DNA of 64,000 nucleotides from Agrobacterium rosae (GTDB taxonomy: Bacteria > Pseudomonadota > Alphaproteobacteria > Rhizobiales > Rhizobiaceae). Under the pieces are notes generated by a model. The model worked only from the letters and a program-made list of their open reading frames with translations, was not told where the DNA came from and did no database searches. Where the stretch lies: contig NZ_NXEJ01000010.1 in the NCBI RefSeq assembly GCF_002915175.1, positions 62,001 to 126,000 on the forward strand, read 5' to 3'. Shown one piece after another: positions 1 to 9,732 of the stretch; within the stretch, counting starts at the first letter, position 1; every line of letters starts with the position of its first letter. A program made the translations under genes and the position numbers.

Positions 1-1
1 G

Positions 2-967
2 ACCGTCGGCACACTCAACAAGCTTCTGTCCCAATTCGAGCAGGCCAACAATGCCGTGACCTCTGCCACGGCCACCGGTAACGATCCGAACAACGCGCTC
101 GACCAGCGTGAAGGCATTCTCAAGCAGATTTCGGGGATCGTCGGCATCTCGACTGCGGTTCGCTCGAATAACGACATCGCTATCTACACAAGCGACGGTA
201 CGACGCTGTTCGAAACGACAGCGAGAAAAGTGTCGTTTGACTCGATGACCGCCTATGACGCCAGCGCCACCGGTAGCAACATCTACATCGATGGCGTCGC
301 CGTAAAGATGGGCGAGGGCAGCAACACGACGGCTAAGGGCAGCCTTCCGGCACTTTTACAGCTGCGTGATCAGGTCTACCCAAATTATCAGGCGCAGTTG
401 GATGAGATCGCGCGCAGCGTGATGGGTGCCTTTGCTGAAACAGACGGTAACGGCGACGCAATCGCTGGACTGTTCACGACCAAGGATGGTTCGGACGTTG
501 ATTTTTCGACTGCCGAGATCATTCCAGGTCTGGCAGGTTTGATCAGCGTGTCAGCCGATGCCACTGCGACGCCGACCAAGCTTCGTGACGGCAGCATTGC
601 TGGCGATAGCCCCAATGTCGATGGTTCGACCGGTTACTCTGAGCTTTTGTATAAGTACGCTGCCAATCTCAACACGCAGGTCGAATTCGATCCCAAGGCA
701 GGGATATCCACGAATGTCACCTTGCTGAGTTTCGCCACGGACTCTGCTGGCTGGGTAGAAGAATATCGTAGCAACGCGACGACGGCTGCAGAAAGCTCGT
801 CGGCCATGTTGAACAAGTCGACCGAAGCCTATTCCAACTCGACAGGCGTCAACCTTGATGAGGAGCTGATCCAGATGCTGGATATCGAGCAATCCTACAA
901 GGCTGCCGCAAAACTGATGTCGACGATTGACGAGCTTTTGAAGACGCTGATGGAGGCTGCGAACTGA
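2..967 (+). CDS. flgK: flagellar hook-associated protein 1 FlgK, C-terminal part
   Basis: The reading frame is open from the first bases of the window, so the start lies outside; 321 residues of the C-terminal part are visible. FlgK forms the junction between the hook and the filament. The last 40 residues (NLDEELIQMLDIEQSYKAAA, then KLMSTIDELLKTLME) are the amphipathic helix with which rod, hook and junction proteins polymerise. It ends one base before flgL, and the order flgK-flgL-flaF-flbT-flgD-fliQ is the rhizobial arrangement. The assignment rests on this tail and the context. Confidence 0.93.
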   Translation, partial: TVGTLNKLLSQFEQANNAVTSATATGNDPNNALDQREGILKQISGIVGISTAVRSNNDIAIYTSDGTTLFETTARKVSFDSMTAYDASATGSNIYIDGVAVKMGEGSNTTAKGSLPALLQLRDQVYPNYQAQLDEIARSVMGAFAETDGNGDAIAGLFTTKDGSDVDFSTAEIIPGLAGLISVSADATATPTKLRDGSIAGDSPNVDGSTGYSELLYKYAANLNTQVEFDPKAGISTNVTLLSFATDSAGWVEEYRSNATTAAESSSAMLNKSTEAYSNSTGVNLDEELIQMLDIEQSYKAAAKLMSTIDELLKTLMEAAN

Positions 968-968
968 T

Positions 969-1982
969 ATGAAGACCACACCCATTTCTTCTCAATCCAT
1001 TAGCAATGCCATGCAGTTGACCGTCACCAATGCGCAGACGGAAATCACGAAATTGCAGACGGAAGCCGTGACCGGCACATATGCGGACGTTGGTCTGGAG
1101 CTTGGAACGCGCACATCCACCAGTCTGGATTACACGCGTGAAAGTGCTCGTCTCCAGTCGATCATGGATGCCAATTCCATCGCCGAGCAACGCATGGATG
1201 CTTCGCAGCTCGCCATGGAAAACATGTCGGCCTCGGCGCAGAGCCTTCTGAACTCGGTCATTGCCCTCAGCGGTAACAACGATGCCAGCAGTCTGAGCGT
1301 TGCCAAGACGACGGCGATGTCCACTTTGGAAAATTTCGTCAGCTATTCGAACACCGCTGTAAACGGCGAATATCTCTTCTCTGGCATCAATACGGACGCG
1401 CAGACGCTGGGTGACACGTTCATCACTGATATCGCCGACGATTTCAACGCTCAGTTCTCGGCCCAGTTTCCTGATCCGTCTGCGGTCACCGCCGACGAGA
1501 TGAAGACGTTTCTGACGGACTATCAGGACAGCTTCGACTGGCCGTCATGGACAGGTGCGTCCGAGACGACCATGAGCAGCCGCATTAGTACTTCGGAAAC
1601 CGTATCTACATCCACCACGGCCAATTCCGATGGTTTCAAAAGCCTTGTACTCGCAGGTGTGATATCGTCTCAGCTGGTAAACTCTGGATTGAGCGCAAGT
1701 GCGCTATCCGTCGTCAATGACACGACTACGAGCCTCGCTGGTTCTGCAATTTCCGGCATCGATACCCAGCGTTCGAAAATTGGCCTGTCCCAGGAACGAG
1801 TGGAAAAGGCGAATACCTACATGAGTTCTCAGAAGACCATCATCGACACTCAACTGACCAACCTTGTTGGCGTTGATACCTATGAGGCCTCGACGCGTCT
1901 GACCGAGCTTATGAATCAGGTCGAGACATCTTACTCGATCACGTCGAAAATACAGGGCCTGAGCCTGGTAAACTATCTCTAG
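969..1982 (+). CDS. flgL: flagellar hook-associated protein 3 FlgL
   Basis: A 337-residue flagellin-like protein that forms the second ring of the hook-filament junction. The N-terminal helix carries the flagellin-type pattern (SNAMQLTVTNAQTEITKLQ). The C-terminal helix contains RLTELMNQVETSYSITSKIQ, close to other FlgL tails. It begins one base after the flgK stop, so the two are probably translationally coupled. The middle is Ser/Thr-rich as expected for a secreted filament protein, and there is no signal peptide because export goes through the flagellar type III apparatus. Confidence 0.94.
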   Translation: MKTTPISSQSISNAMQLTVTNAQTEITKLQTEAVTGTYADVGLELGTRTSTSLDYTRESARLQSIMDANSIAEQRMDASQLAMENMSASAQSLLNSVIALSGNNDASSLSVAKTTAMSTLENFVSYSNTAVNGEYLFSGINTDAQTLGDTFITDIADDFNAQFSAQFPDPSAVTADEMKTFLTDYQDSFDWPSWTGASETTMSSRISTSETVSTSTTANSDGFKSLVLAGVISSQLVNSGLSASALSVVNDTTTSLAGSAISGIDTQRSKIGLSQERVEKANTYMSSQKTIIDTQLTNLVGVDTYEASTRLTELMNQVETSYSITSKIQGLSLVNYL

Positions 1983-2037
1983 TGAAAACAGAAAACACCC
2001 ATGACAGGTGGCAGTTAAGACCATGAAGGAAAGATGA

Positions 2038-2385
2038 ATGTTCCAGTTTTCATATGCGGAGATAATGGAGGATGACCCCAATATCGCCCGCGATAGAGAA
2101 AGACAGGTTCTCGACAGGTCGATCGAACTTCTCGCCATCGCCAAAGAGCGCGATCAATACGGCAAGGACGGGATCGAAGCAATTTTTTACACGAGACGTG
2201 TTTGGACCAGGCTTATCGACGACCTTAAGCAGCCTGAGAATGAGCTTCCCGTTGAACTAAAAGCCAACCTGATTTCCATCGCTATCTGGATTCTTAGAGA
2301 GTGCGAGCAAATACGCAAACGTAAATCCAAGAATTATCAGGGCATAATCGACGTTACAACCATCATCAAGGATGGATTAAAATGA
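2038..2385 (+). CDS. flaF: flagellar biosynthesis regulator FlaF
   Basis: 115 residues, matching FlaF of alphaproteobacteria, a cytoplasmic protein needed for flagellin synthesis and acting together with FlbT. The conserved N-terminal YAEI segment and the central helix [19 protein letters not shown] are visible. The chosen ATG follows a Shine-Dalgarno-like AAGGAAAG about 8 bases upstream. The stop overlaps the flbT start by four bases (ATGA), so the antagonistic pair flaF and flbT are made together. Confidence 0.93.
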   Translation: MFQFSYAEIMEDDPNIARDRERQVLDRSIELLAIAKERDQYGKDGIEAIFYTRRVWTRLIDDLKQPENELPVELKANLISIAIWILRECEQIRKRKSKNYQGIIDVTTIIKDGLK

Positions 2386-2828
2386 AAAGCACGCTGCGCA
2401 TCTCTTTGAAGTCTGGGGAAAAAATCTTCATCAACGGCGCTGTTCTGCGCGTTGACAGGAAAGTGTCTCTGGAGTTCCTCAATGACGTGACCTTCCTTCT
2501 GGAAAATCACGTTCTTCAACTCGAAGACACCACGACACCTTTGCGGCAGCTCTATTTCATCGTCCAGATGATGCTGATCAATCCGGAAGGCAAGGAGCAG
2601 TCACTCTCGCTGTTCCGCAAATCGATCACCATGTTGCTGACAACCTTCAAGAACGAAGAAATTCGCTCTGAACTGAAGCGGATTGATGCGACGGTATCGT
2701 CCGGCCGTCCTTTCGACGCGCTCAAGACCATTCGTGGCCTTTATGCGAAGGAAGAAGCCATTCTCAACAGCCATGAAATCACACCTGCGGTGGTCAATGA
2801 ACTGAGACGGGAAATCGCACCATGGTAG
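2382..2828 (+). CDS. flbT: flagellin mRNA-binding repressor FlbT
   Basis: 148 residues. In Caulobacter, FlbT binds the flagellin mRNA leader and destabilises it until the hook is complete; the same role is inferred here from family. The N-terminus ([20 protein letters not shown]) and the stretch [20 protein letters not shown] are typical. The ATG overlaps the flaF stop, and its own end overlaps the flgD start by seven bases, indicating a tightly packed operon. Confidence 0.93.
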   Translation: MKSTLRISLKSGEKIFINGAVLRVDRKVSLEFLNDVTFLLENHVLQLEDTTTPLRQLYFIVQMMLINPEGKEQSLSLFRKSITMLLTTFKNEEIRSELKRIDATVSSGRPFDALKTIRGLYAKEEAILNSHEITPAVVNELRREIAPW

Positions 2829-3253
2829 ACAGCGTCACAAGCACAACAGCGACGACGACAGCAGCAACGACGGCGGCCTCCAAGTCCGATTCGAAAGCTG
2901 CAACACTGGACTACGATAACTTTCTGCAGCTTTTGATCGCGCAGATGAAGAACCAGGATCCGACGGATCCGATGGACGCCAGTGAACAGGTCGCGCAGCT
3001 CGCGACCTTCTCCCAGGTCGAACAGACGATCAAGACGAACACCAATCTTGAAAATCTGATCTCTATCAATACCCTCTCGAACGCATCGTCTTATATCGGC
3101 AAGACATTGACGAGTGCGGACGAAAAGACGACGGGTGTCGTTGCTTCGGTGAAGGTGACGTCTGACGGTCTTACGGCGACCACAACAACTGGTGGCACGA
3201 TCGTCATCGGCTCAGGCATCAAAATCGCGGATACCGCAACGACCGCGTCTTAA
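2822..3253 (+). CDS. flgD: hook assembly scaffolding protein FlgD (short form)
   Basis: 143 residues. FlgD caps the growing hook and directs FlgE polymerisation. The diagnostic block is [20 protein letters not shown] followed by [15 protein letters not shown]. It is shorter than enteric FlgD (about 230 residues) and lacks most of the C-terminal Tudor/FnIII part, which is usual in Rhizobiaceae. It overlaps flbT by seven bases. Confidence 0.95.
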   Translation: MVDSVTSTTATTTAATTAASKSDSKAATLDYDNFLQLLIAQMKNQDPTDPMDASEQVAQLATFSQVEQTIKTNTNLENLISINTLSNASSYIGKTLTSADEKTTGVVASVKVTSDGLTATTTTGGTIVIGSGIKIADTATTAS

Positions 3254-3360
3254 CGGCTGATCGCGAATCATATACCGCTCTATCCAGACGGAAACGGCGT
3301 CACTGAAATTTTGATTTCTCAATTCGGCTTCGTGACGCCGATTGGATCGAGCGGACTGAA

Positions 3361-3627
3361 ATGAATGAGGCCGACGCTCTCGACATCATGCAAAATGCGA
3401 TCTGGACTGTCCTGATTGCATCCGGTCCTGCGGTATCGGCTGCCATGGCAGTCGGTATCATCATCGCGCTCATTCAGGCGCTGACGCAGATTCAGGAAAC
3501 GACCCTGACATTCGTTCCCAAGATCATTGCTGTCATGGTCGCAATCGGCCTTTCCGCGCCCTTCGTCGGCTCTCAGATCGGCATGTTCACCAACATGGTT
3601 TTTTCCCGCGTTCAATCCGGCTTTTAA
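3361..3627 (+). CDS. fliQ: flagellar export apparatus protein FliQ
   Basis: 88 residues with two membrane segments (about 17-38 and 52-72). FliQ is a core subunit of the export gate of the flagellar type III secretion system. The segment IIALIQALTQIQETTLTFVP is the family signature. It lies 107 bases after flgD on the same strand. In Agrobacterium and Sinorhizobium flhA normally follows; here the next gene is unrelated and on the other strand. Confidence 0.95.
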   Translation: MNEADALDIMQNAIWTVLIASGPAVSAAMAVGIIIALIQALTQIQETTLTFVPKIIAVMVAIGLSAPFVGSQIGMFTNMVFSRVQSGF

Positions 3628-3679
3628 CGCGGTTGAAGTGTGATGGGCGAGCGCGGTTTACGCGCTTGTAGTCCTCTCC

Positions 3680-4087
3680 TCAGAGAGCCCCGGCCATAAT
3701 ATTGCAAATGCCTTCGCGAACGACGGCTTTGTCGGTGACCTGACCCGCCTGAATATTGAAAACAACATCCACTCTGACGCCGGCACCTTTCTGACGGGCA
3801 ACAACTCTCAGCGTCTGAATTCGGCCCGAGCCCGTTGTTTCCTGAAAGGCATCGACAGATGACAGAGCCTTGTCGATCTTCACACCGGAAAACCCTTCCG
3901 CTGAAACCGCCTGTGCGAGTTTCTGCAAGACAGTGGATGCCTTGGCCTTTGGAAACTCTTGCCAGGATTTATAGCTCATGGCTGACATCAAGGGCACGCC
4001 TGATACCTTGAAGTTCGTCTCGCAGGTTGCCGCCTGTGCAGCGCTGGCGATAAGAACTAAGCCAAAAGTCGCTACCGCAAATTTCAT
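3680..4087 (-). CDS. small secreted protein of unknown function
   Basis: 135 residues with a clear signal peptide (MKFAVATFGLVLIASAAQA, cleavage probably before ATCETN). The mature part has two cysteines (near residues 22 and 128), which could form a disulfide in the periplasm. The ATG is preceded by GGAGAGCG. No family is recognised. It converges with fliQ with 52 bases between the stops and sits exactly where the flagellar cluster breaks off, so it is unlikely to be part of the flagellum. Confidence 0.7.
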   Translation of the reverse strand: MKFAVATFGLVLIASAAQAATCETNFKVSGVPLMSAMSYKSWQEFPKAKASTVLQKLAQAVSAEGFSGVKIDKALSSVDAFQETTGSGRIQTLRVVARQKGAGVRVDVVFNIQAGQVTDKAVVREGICNIMAGAL

Positions 4088-4318
4088 TGTCGCTCTCCAA
4101 TGGTCGAATGCGCGCTGAAATTGTCACAATAGCCATAATAGTCAAGAGCATAACGGCAACGCAACACGAACATAAGATTGATTGCGCTCTCTTGGTTCGT
4201 CGCTAGAGCATAACCGCTTTATTGATTTTGCTGCGGTTTCTCAAACGCTATCTCAAAGTCATGGGAGAGATGATCCGATAGATTTGTCCGCCCATCCGGT
4301 TTCCAGAAAACCCGGACC

Positions 4319-4346
4319 AAAAAAAGGGCCCGCCGAAGCGAGCCCA
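4319..4346 (-). terminator. rho-independent terminator with UUCG loop
   Basis: Read on the minus strand the sequence is GGGCTCGC, TTCG, GCGGGCCC, then a run of seven T. It is an 8-bp stem with one G-U pair and a stable UUCG tetraloop. It lies about 85 bases beyond the stop of the broken gene at 4430-5135, for which it is the likely terminator. The rest of 4088-4430 shows no supported gene. Confidence 0.75.
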
Positions 4347-4429
4347 AAGATTGTAATTCATATGTGTCGGTTGGTTATCGTCTGAGATCGAGGCGTTCCA
4401 AGCCAGACCTCGTATAAAAACGAGCGTCC

Positions 4430-5135
4430 CTAGCCGTAGGTCTCATAGACCGGCCAAATGCCATCTTCTGAAAGCCTGATGCGGAGCGTGGCACCGAAGA
4501 TTCTCGTTTGCTCTGCCAGAGCCGTAAGCGAAATGTATTTTGCGGAAAACTCTTCGACCGACTTCGCGCAGATGTATTTTTGAACTCGTTTCGTTGCCGG
4601 GTTCGGCGCTTCAACAAAATGAAAGAAGTTTAGCCGCAAGAGTTCCGCGACGGTCTCCGTTGTCGTGCCAAGGCGATCTTTCGCTTGTTCTGCGTTCAGG
4701 AGATTCGAGTTACGGTCACTTGAATCGAAAACAGCGAGCTTGCGATCTGCAGCCTCTTTTTTTCGAAAGGCGAAAAGAAGAGGCTTGAGTTCAGCAATAT
4801 CAACCCCAAGACCAGAGATGACGCCGGAGGCTCTTCAGTTTTCCTTGCAAGGCTAGGGCAACGACTTCCAAAATGCTGCAGAATGTCCGCCGCGTCGCGC
4901 TGTAAACGCTCACAAGAGAGCCCCGCTCTGCGTCGCTTGCCACCTGCGCTGCCAATCCCTCTGCAAACTTTTCATAGTCCGTGCGATGCACACGGGTAAA
5001 GGGGCGGATGCCAGGTTGCGCGACCTCCACGGGGGGGAGAAGCTTTGCATCGAAGATTGAGTGGAAACGGTCCGGATGGATGCCCAGCGCCGCCGCGACC
5101 TCGACCGATGTCATCGTGTCCAAGGCCGCTGACAT
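4430..5135 (-). pseudogene. frameshifted gene with N-terminal helix-turn-helix-like domain
   Basis: Two minus-strand frames join into one plausible protein of about 235 residues. The first runs from the ATG at 5135 (MSAALDTMTSVEVAAALGIH, a DNA-binding-like helix pair) to about 4840. There the frame changes: the first frame continues only as a short tail to 4800. The second is open after a stop at 4835-4837 and reads ASGVISGLGVDIAELKPLL on to the stop at 4430, ending GIWPVYETYG. Neither half has a convincing start or end alone. The family is not recognised; it could be cargo of a lost mobile element. Its 5' end abuts the flagellin remnant at 5159, which may have been broken by its arrival. Confidence 0.5.
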
Positions 5136-5158
5136 TACCGGATGAGCCTTCTTGGTTG

Positions 5159-5881
5159 TTATCCGGGCTGCGGGTTGGAAAGGCAGAGGATAACGTTGCC
5201 TACTGGTCGATCTCCACCACGATGAATTCTGATAAGCACGCCATGAGCGCTGTCTCTGACAGCATCGGTCTCGCGAAAGCCGTTTTGGACACAACCTACG
5301 CCGGGATGGATGCCCGGCGTAACGCGGCAATTTACGACCGGCTGTGCCAATGACAAGGTTCAAACCTCGAGATCGACACAAAAAGCGACCACGATGATCA
5401 ACTACGGTCGAACCGAAGACAATCTGTGGAACCAGCCCAGATCAGAAAACATGGGCTACCTTGATGGCATTCTGTGGAGCGCCAACATCATCTACTCGCT
5501 CACATTTGTGGACTACGGTGGCACTGTCGCCAAGAACCAGAACCAGTACACGCTGCGAAATTCTGAGCTGGCGATTACCGCTTGCGACCTCGACCGGAAC
5601 GAGTATTACAACGCTTTGGTGGGGCAGATACCGAACGAATGGGAGCGGTCACCGACGGCATGGCGGCCGTGGGCTCTACCCAACAGCAAGTCGACATGCA
5701 GGATGAATTCAACAAAGTTATGATGGATAACGTGAGCAAAGGCGTAGGCCGATTGGTCGACGCCGACATGGAGGAACAGTCAGCCAAGGTCACTGCGCTG
5801 CAATCACAGCGACAACTGGCGTTCCAGGCGCTGAGCATTGCCAACCAAACTCCCAACACGGTTTTAGGTCTATTCCAGTGA
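5159..5881 (+). pseudogene. decayed flagellin gene
   Basis: Two flagellin pieces lie in the same frame. At 5159-5350 the N-terminal conserved domain reads SGLRVGKAEDNVAYWSISTT followed by MNSDKHAMSAVSDSIGLAKA, closely like rhizobial flagellins. At about 5640-5881 the C-terminal domain reads GVGRLVDADMEEQSAKV and ends QALSIANQTPNTVLGLFQ, the typical Rhizobiaceae flagellin tail. The first part stops at a TGA (5351-5353). The 290 bases between hold no recognisable flagellin core, and the first 20 or so residues of the gene are missing. It cannot make a functional filament protein. Confidence 0.8.
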
Positions 5882-6029
5882 TCGTAACCTGATTGTTTTC
5901 GAGCTTTGTTCTCACGCCCGGAAACAGCGCAATCCATCCACCACGATACGCCGTTGCATCGGCGCTTGGCCTCGAAGACGTCTTCTGCGAAACACTGCCG
6001 AAGCGTCAGTCGGCTTTCAGAGAACTTTG

Positions 6030-6572
6030 CTACTGACGTGATGTAGATATGGGACGCCCGACCACCTGGTCGGCACATTTGTCAGAAAAATATCTCGTGG
6101 TTATTGCGAGCTTCCCACCCGTGCTTTCGAACTGCACTGCAACGTTTATATTGTCTACGTTTGGAAAGCGTGCGTCGATACTCGAAATTCGTGTCGATCC
6201 TATCATGAACGAGGCAACCTGAAATGCCGGTTTACCTCGATACACGGTTAGCTCCGCCACTTGCGCTGCGAAGTCGTCCAGATTTCCTGTAAGCCTCTTG
6301 CTCAAGCTCTCCAAGGTATCGTCGCAAACATAAATCCCTATATCTTGCCCCTCTACCACCCACGATCCCGGTAGCTCAGGTGACAAAGGGGTAATCTGCC
6401 ACCCACGAGAGTCCGCGTGCAGTTTGGCATCACCGAATGAGCTTCCGAGCGTGAAACCACCCGGAAAGGTTATAGCTTCCGCATCCGCAAGATCGAAATT
6501 ACAAAGCGCCAGGAGCACCGTGAGTATTCTTAAAAAGTTCCGTTGGAGAACATGGAATTCTGGTTTGGTCAT
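6030..6572 (-). CDS. secreted hypothetical protein
   Basis: 180 residues from the second ATG, which begins MTKPEF; an in-frame start three codons earlier (6581) is possible. A hydrophobic N-terminal segment (LRILTVLLALCNFDLADAEA) looks like a signal peptide. The mature part has two cysteines (in IGIYVCDD and FSDKCADQ) and no recognised domain. It lies between the flagellin remnant and a run of small membrane proteins. Codon use looks coding throughout, and the frame is intact. Confidence 0.6.
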   Translation of the reverse strand: MTKPEFHVLQRNFLRILTVLLALCNFDLADAEAITFPGGFTLGSSFGDAKLHADSRGWQITPLSPELPGSWVVEGQDIGIYVCDDTLESLSKRLTGNLDDFAAQVAELTVYRGKPAFQVASFMIGSTRISSIDARFPNVDNINVAVQFESTGGKLAITTRYFSDKCADQVVGRPISTSRQ

Positions 6573-6784
6573 GCAGCCCATATATTCAAATCAATTGGAC
6601 AGCGTAAACGGTGTTCCGCTGCGGCGCAGTTTATCGTGATTTCGTAGCGTACCGAAATGTCGCCTTTGAATAGCTGTAACGGGTTCATCGGGACTTTCAT
6701 GATCATTTAATCCAGGCGCTGCTAGATAAACTCCTCGATATTCTTAGATGAAACGGCCTCACATGCAGTTTTTTCATTAGATTC

Positions 6785-7246
6785 ATGATATTTGCTTCAA
6801 TGATTTTGCTGACTGCTGTTTGGGTTTATGGCCTGAGCGGCATCACAACGAATTCCGATGGGTTAGCATTCAATGTAGTTTTCTACAGTGTTTTGGGGTC
6901 AATCGCCTATTTCGTTGTTTTGCTTTTAACGTCGTTTACAGCCAGCGCCATCACTTCAAAAAATAGGTTTCCGTTGACATTCCATACGGTTTTGCTGGCT
7001 GATACGGTTTTTTCGTACGCACTTATATTAGGCTCTTCGTGGCTGTTGTCGACGGAGACCGAGATTGCTTCGTCTGCGGGTGGAAACCAAGGAGAACTGG
7101 CCGTGAATGGCTTGCGGACAGTTCTCGGATGGAGACAGGCTTCAGGCATCGCAAGAAACGCCATATGCTTCGCAATCGTGCTGCATTTCCTATTTTTCAT
7201 TCACAACTACATCGCGACCAGAAATCAATCGGCGGCAGAGCAATAG
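6785..7246 (+). CDS. small integral membrane protein of unknown function
   Basis: 153 residues with about four hydrophobic segments (roughly 3-21, 27-52, 67-87 and 126-142), so an inner-membrane protein is likely. No motif identifies a family. It starts at ATG 6785; the upstream 200 bases (6582-6784) are AT-rich compared with the rest and probably hold its promoter. It is followed after about 160 bases by another membrane protein on the same strand. Confidence 0.55.
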   Translation: MIFASMILLTAVWVYGLSGITTNSDGLAFNVVFYSVLGSIAYFVVLLLTSFTASAITSKNRFPLTFHTVLLADTVFSYALILGSSWLLSTETEIASSAGGNQGELAVNGLRTVLGWRQASGIARNAICFAIVLHFLFFIHNYIATRNQSAAEQ

Positions 7247-7404
7247 TATAGGTGATCGCGTTGGGACAGATGGCTTAAATAAAGAATTCCATCGAGCCTG
7301 TGCCCTAACAACATCTTTGGACAAGCCTGATATGAAGACATTAGCAGATGGCCCTGATTGGTGTCAGCAGGTAAACGTCCAACACTTTGCATTCTTGGAG
7401 CGGT

Positions 7405-8481
7405 ATGACCCCCACGATCTCCTACCTAATTATCGCCCTGATGTATGGGGTAGGTTTTTTATTTCCTATGTTGCGCATACATTCGAGGCGCGATTGGTGG
7501 ATCAGTCTGCTTGCTCACATCGTTTTTGTGTGCGCAATAATAGCGCTCGCGGGCACTGGCGGTTTCTTTGTTTTGATGGCGCTGAGCATCCCGGTCTTTG
7601 TCTATGTAATCGGTGCCGTTGCGGGTCACATCACTCGGTCCGTGCTTTTACTCACCAAAAAAAGAGTTTTTTCGCTCGGCGGGCTTGTTGCAGCTTGTCT
7701 CGGGCTCGCAATTCCACCGGCGGCGCTGGCAGCCCACTGGTCTTACAAAAACTGGCAAGCAGAGAAAGCGTATGCCCGATTGCCGGACGCGGCAACTTTG
7801 CCTGACATCGCCGCCTGCAGCGGCTTCCGGAATATCGGGAAGCTCTTGGATAGAACTTTGATTTTACCCCACCAAGGGGAGCAATCAGGTATACCGAGCC
7901 GCTCGGTTTCCATCCGTTATCCTATCCAATTTGAATCGTTCCCGTCAAAACATCCAAAGCCGGGTGTGAAGGTCGAGGTAGCTCGGTTTCAGATGCACAG
8001 CGATGACGCTACGCCAGTCACAGAACAAGATAAGCGCGATTCCCAAGGCAAAGTGATACCTCTCATGGAGCGCCGACCTTTGACCACCTTCAATTTCTCC
8101 ACTGGATGGCCCACCGCCCGCACGGCCAACAGGTTGCTAAACTCTTTGCAAGGTAATTTTTCCAGCCTGAATGCCCCGCCTGATTTAGAGCTTGTGCCAT
8201 CGACGGTTCCGGGACTTCAGAGGTTTATTAACCAGAACCGAATGGACCGTTCCCTTTGGTCGACATCGTACATCGCAATGAACAACGGTGAAATTACCGA
8301 ACTCATCCAGTGCGCGAGCAAGGACCGTTATCCCAATCCCGGCTGCAGTTTCCGGTTTGACGTCGCGACGGTATCTATTGAGGGCACTTTCAGACCCGCC
8401 AATATCGCGAACTGGCCCAAAACGCGGTCCCAGCTAGAAGCTTTCGCAGAATGCAGTATTGCGGCAGCCCAACCTCAATAG
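7405..8481 (+). CDS. membrane-anchored hypothetical protein
   Basis: 358 residues from ATG 7405 (an in-frame TTG lies six codons upstream). Four hydrophobic segments occupy about the first 120 residues, followed by a soluble region of about 230 residues with a cysteine-containing segment (LPDIAACSGFRNIGKLLDRT) and a C-terminal part with cysteines at IQCASKD, NPGCSFR and FAECSIA. The tail probably faces the periplasm and may carry disulfides. No family is recognised. Confidence 0.6.
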   Translation: MTPTISYLIIALMYGVGFLFPMLRIHSRRDWWISLLAHIVFVCAIIALAGTGGFFVLMALSIPVFVYVIGAVAGHITRSVLLLTKKRVFSLGGLVAACLGLAIPPAALAAHWSYKNWQAEKAYARLPDAATLPDIAACSGFRNIGKLLDRTLILPHQGEQSGIPSRSVSIRYPIQFESFPSKHPKPGVKVEVARFQMHSDDATPVTEQDKRDSQGKVIPLMERRPLTTFNFSTGWPTARTANRLLNSLQGNFSSLNAPPDLELVPSTVPGLQRFINQNRMDRSLWSTSYIAMNNGEITELIQCASKDRYPNPGCSFRFDVATVSIEGTFRPANIANWPKTRSQLEAFAECSIAAAQPQ

Positions 8482-8551
8482 ACAGCCATCCATTGTTTGG
8501 CACACGGTTGCCGGTGAACGACGCAACCAGCTTTTCTGCGTTCTTCATCAG

Positions 8552-8990
8552 TTACTTTTGGATACTGTTACACGAGACGAGCATTTTTTCATTTGTGATG
8601 AAATGGGTGCCGTCACCGCGCCGCGAGATGGTCTGCAACCAAAAACTATGCGTGTCGGAAATCAAGTCGTTCCGAATTAGGATGGCCGGTGCGGGTTCAA
8701 CAGAGGTGTAGGTTTGCGCAAATTGCGTGGCGGCATCCAAGTCGGGAAGTTCCAATGCGACCTGCGCATCGCCATCATCACCCAACAGGTGATACCTGTT
8801 CGCTTCGTCCGATATCTGAGAAAGGCTAAACTCTATCCGTCGACCTGAAGAGTCTACACATATGTCGGCTGAGGTGCATGTGGACCAGACAGAGCATGTC
8901 CATGGTGGTTGACCGCTGCGTAACAGCGATTGCCGCCGATGCAGGCACAACGAACATGAGCGAAACAATAAATCGCAAGGGTGCATCCAT
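8552..8990 (-). pseudogene. frameshifted small secreted protein
   Basis: From the minus-strand ATG at 8990 one frame gives a good signal peptide (MDAPLRFIVSLMFVVPASAA). The downstream coding-like sequence (SADICVDSSGRRIEFSLSQI to the stop at 8552) is in another frame, with the change at about 8870-8890. Joined, they give a protein of roughly 145 residues. The longer single frame starting at 8986 has an N-terminus unlike a natural protein. A sequencing error at one base would also explain it. Confidence 0.4.
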
Positions 8991-9038
8991 TATTCAAATT
9001 GGCGAACATGACGGGTTTTAGGACGGTTCCGCTTACCG

Positions 9039-9581
9039 TCAAGAAGACACTCGTTTTAATGCGTAAACCACGGCCGCGTCGAAATCTTTTTCTGACTTAA
9101 AACTACGTCTCGGAAAGATGAGCGCTTCTCGTTCTGAAATCGCAGCGATTATGTGGTCTTTCTCCCGCAGCACTCGTTTTACGGTGTTCCATGGAATTAC
9201 AGAACTGGCCACAGCGGACCGGCTTTGAATGCCTGTCTCGTCCATCGTCATACTGATGGTCGAACCGGCAGAGGCCAACTTCCTATAGTGAAGATACGAG
9301 ACTCCCCAGACGATCCATTGATTGGCAATCGTAACCGCACACACAAAGATCAAAAGAACTGCAAAAGCGGATACTGAAATACTATCGGCGGCGACCCTGC
9401 GCATCATTTCTAGTGGGTCGTAAATTTTCATGAAGAAGACCATCAAACACCAAACTGAGGCCATTAGGAGCGCGAATGTGTAGATATTTCTGCCGAACGA
9501 CCGTCTCGTAATAGCCGACGTCATCGCGGCATAATCGCGTGGGGTGAGGATGTATGTGATTTCAAATCTCTCATCGTTCAT
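9039..9581 (-). CDS. YcxB-like membrane protein
   Basis: 180 residues from ATG 9581 (MNDERFEITYILTPRDYAAM). The frame is open further upstream, but that part does not resemble a protein and overlaps the neighbouring acetyltransferase remnant. After an N-terminal strand region come two membrane segments (about 33-51 and 67-90). The C-terminal part (DETGIQSRSAVASSVIPWNT, ending AAISEREALIFPRRSF) matches the YcxB-like pattern of two transmembrane helices followed by a PH-like domain. Biological role unknown. Confidence 0.65.
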   Translation of the reverse strand: MNDERFEITYILTPRDYAAMTSAITRRSFGRNIYTFALLMASVWCLMVFFMKIYDPLEMMRRVAADSISVSAFAVLLIFVCAVTIANQWIVWGVSYLHYRKLASAGSTISMTMDETGIQSRSAVASSVIPWNTVKRVLREKDHIIAAISEREALIFPRRSFKSEKDFDAAVVYALKRVSS

Positions 9582-9732
9582 TGTGATGACCCCAATTCTT
9601 CGTAATCGTTCCTCAAGGTATAGGTTTCGCCTGTTTCGATCAGCCCGATTTTTCACAACAAGCGAACGTGGCACATCGGCGTGGCGGCAAGAAATGGCGC
9701 GAAGCAGTTTGGGCATTGATAGCGGAGACCAC

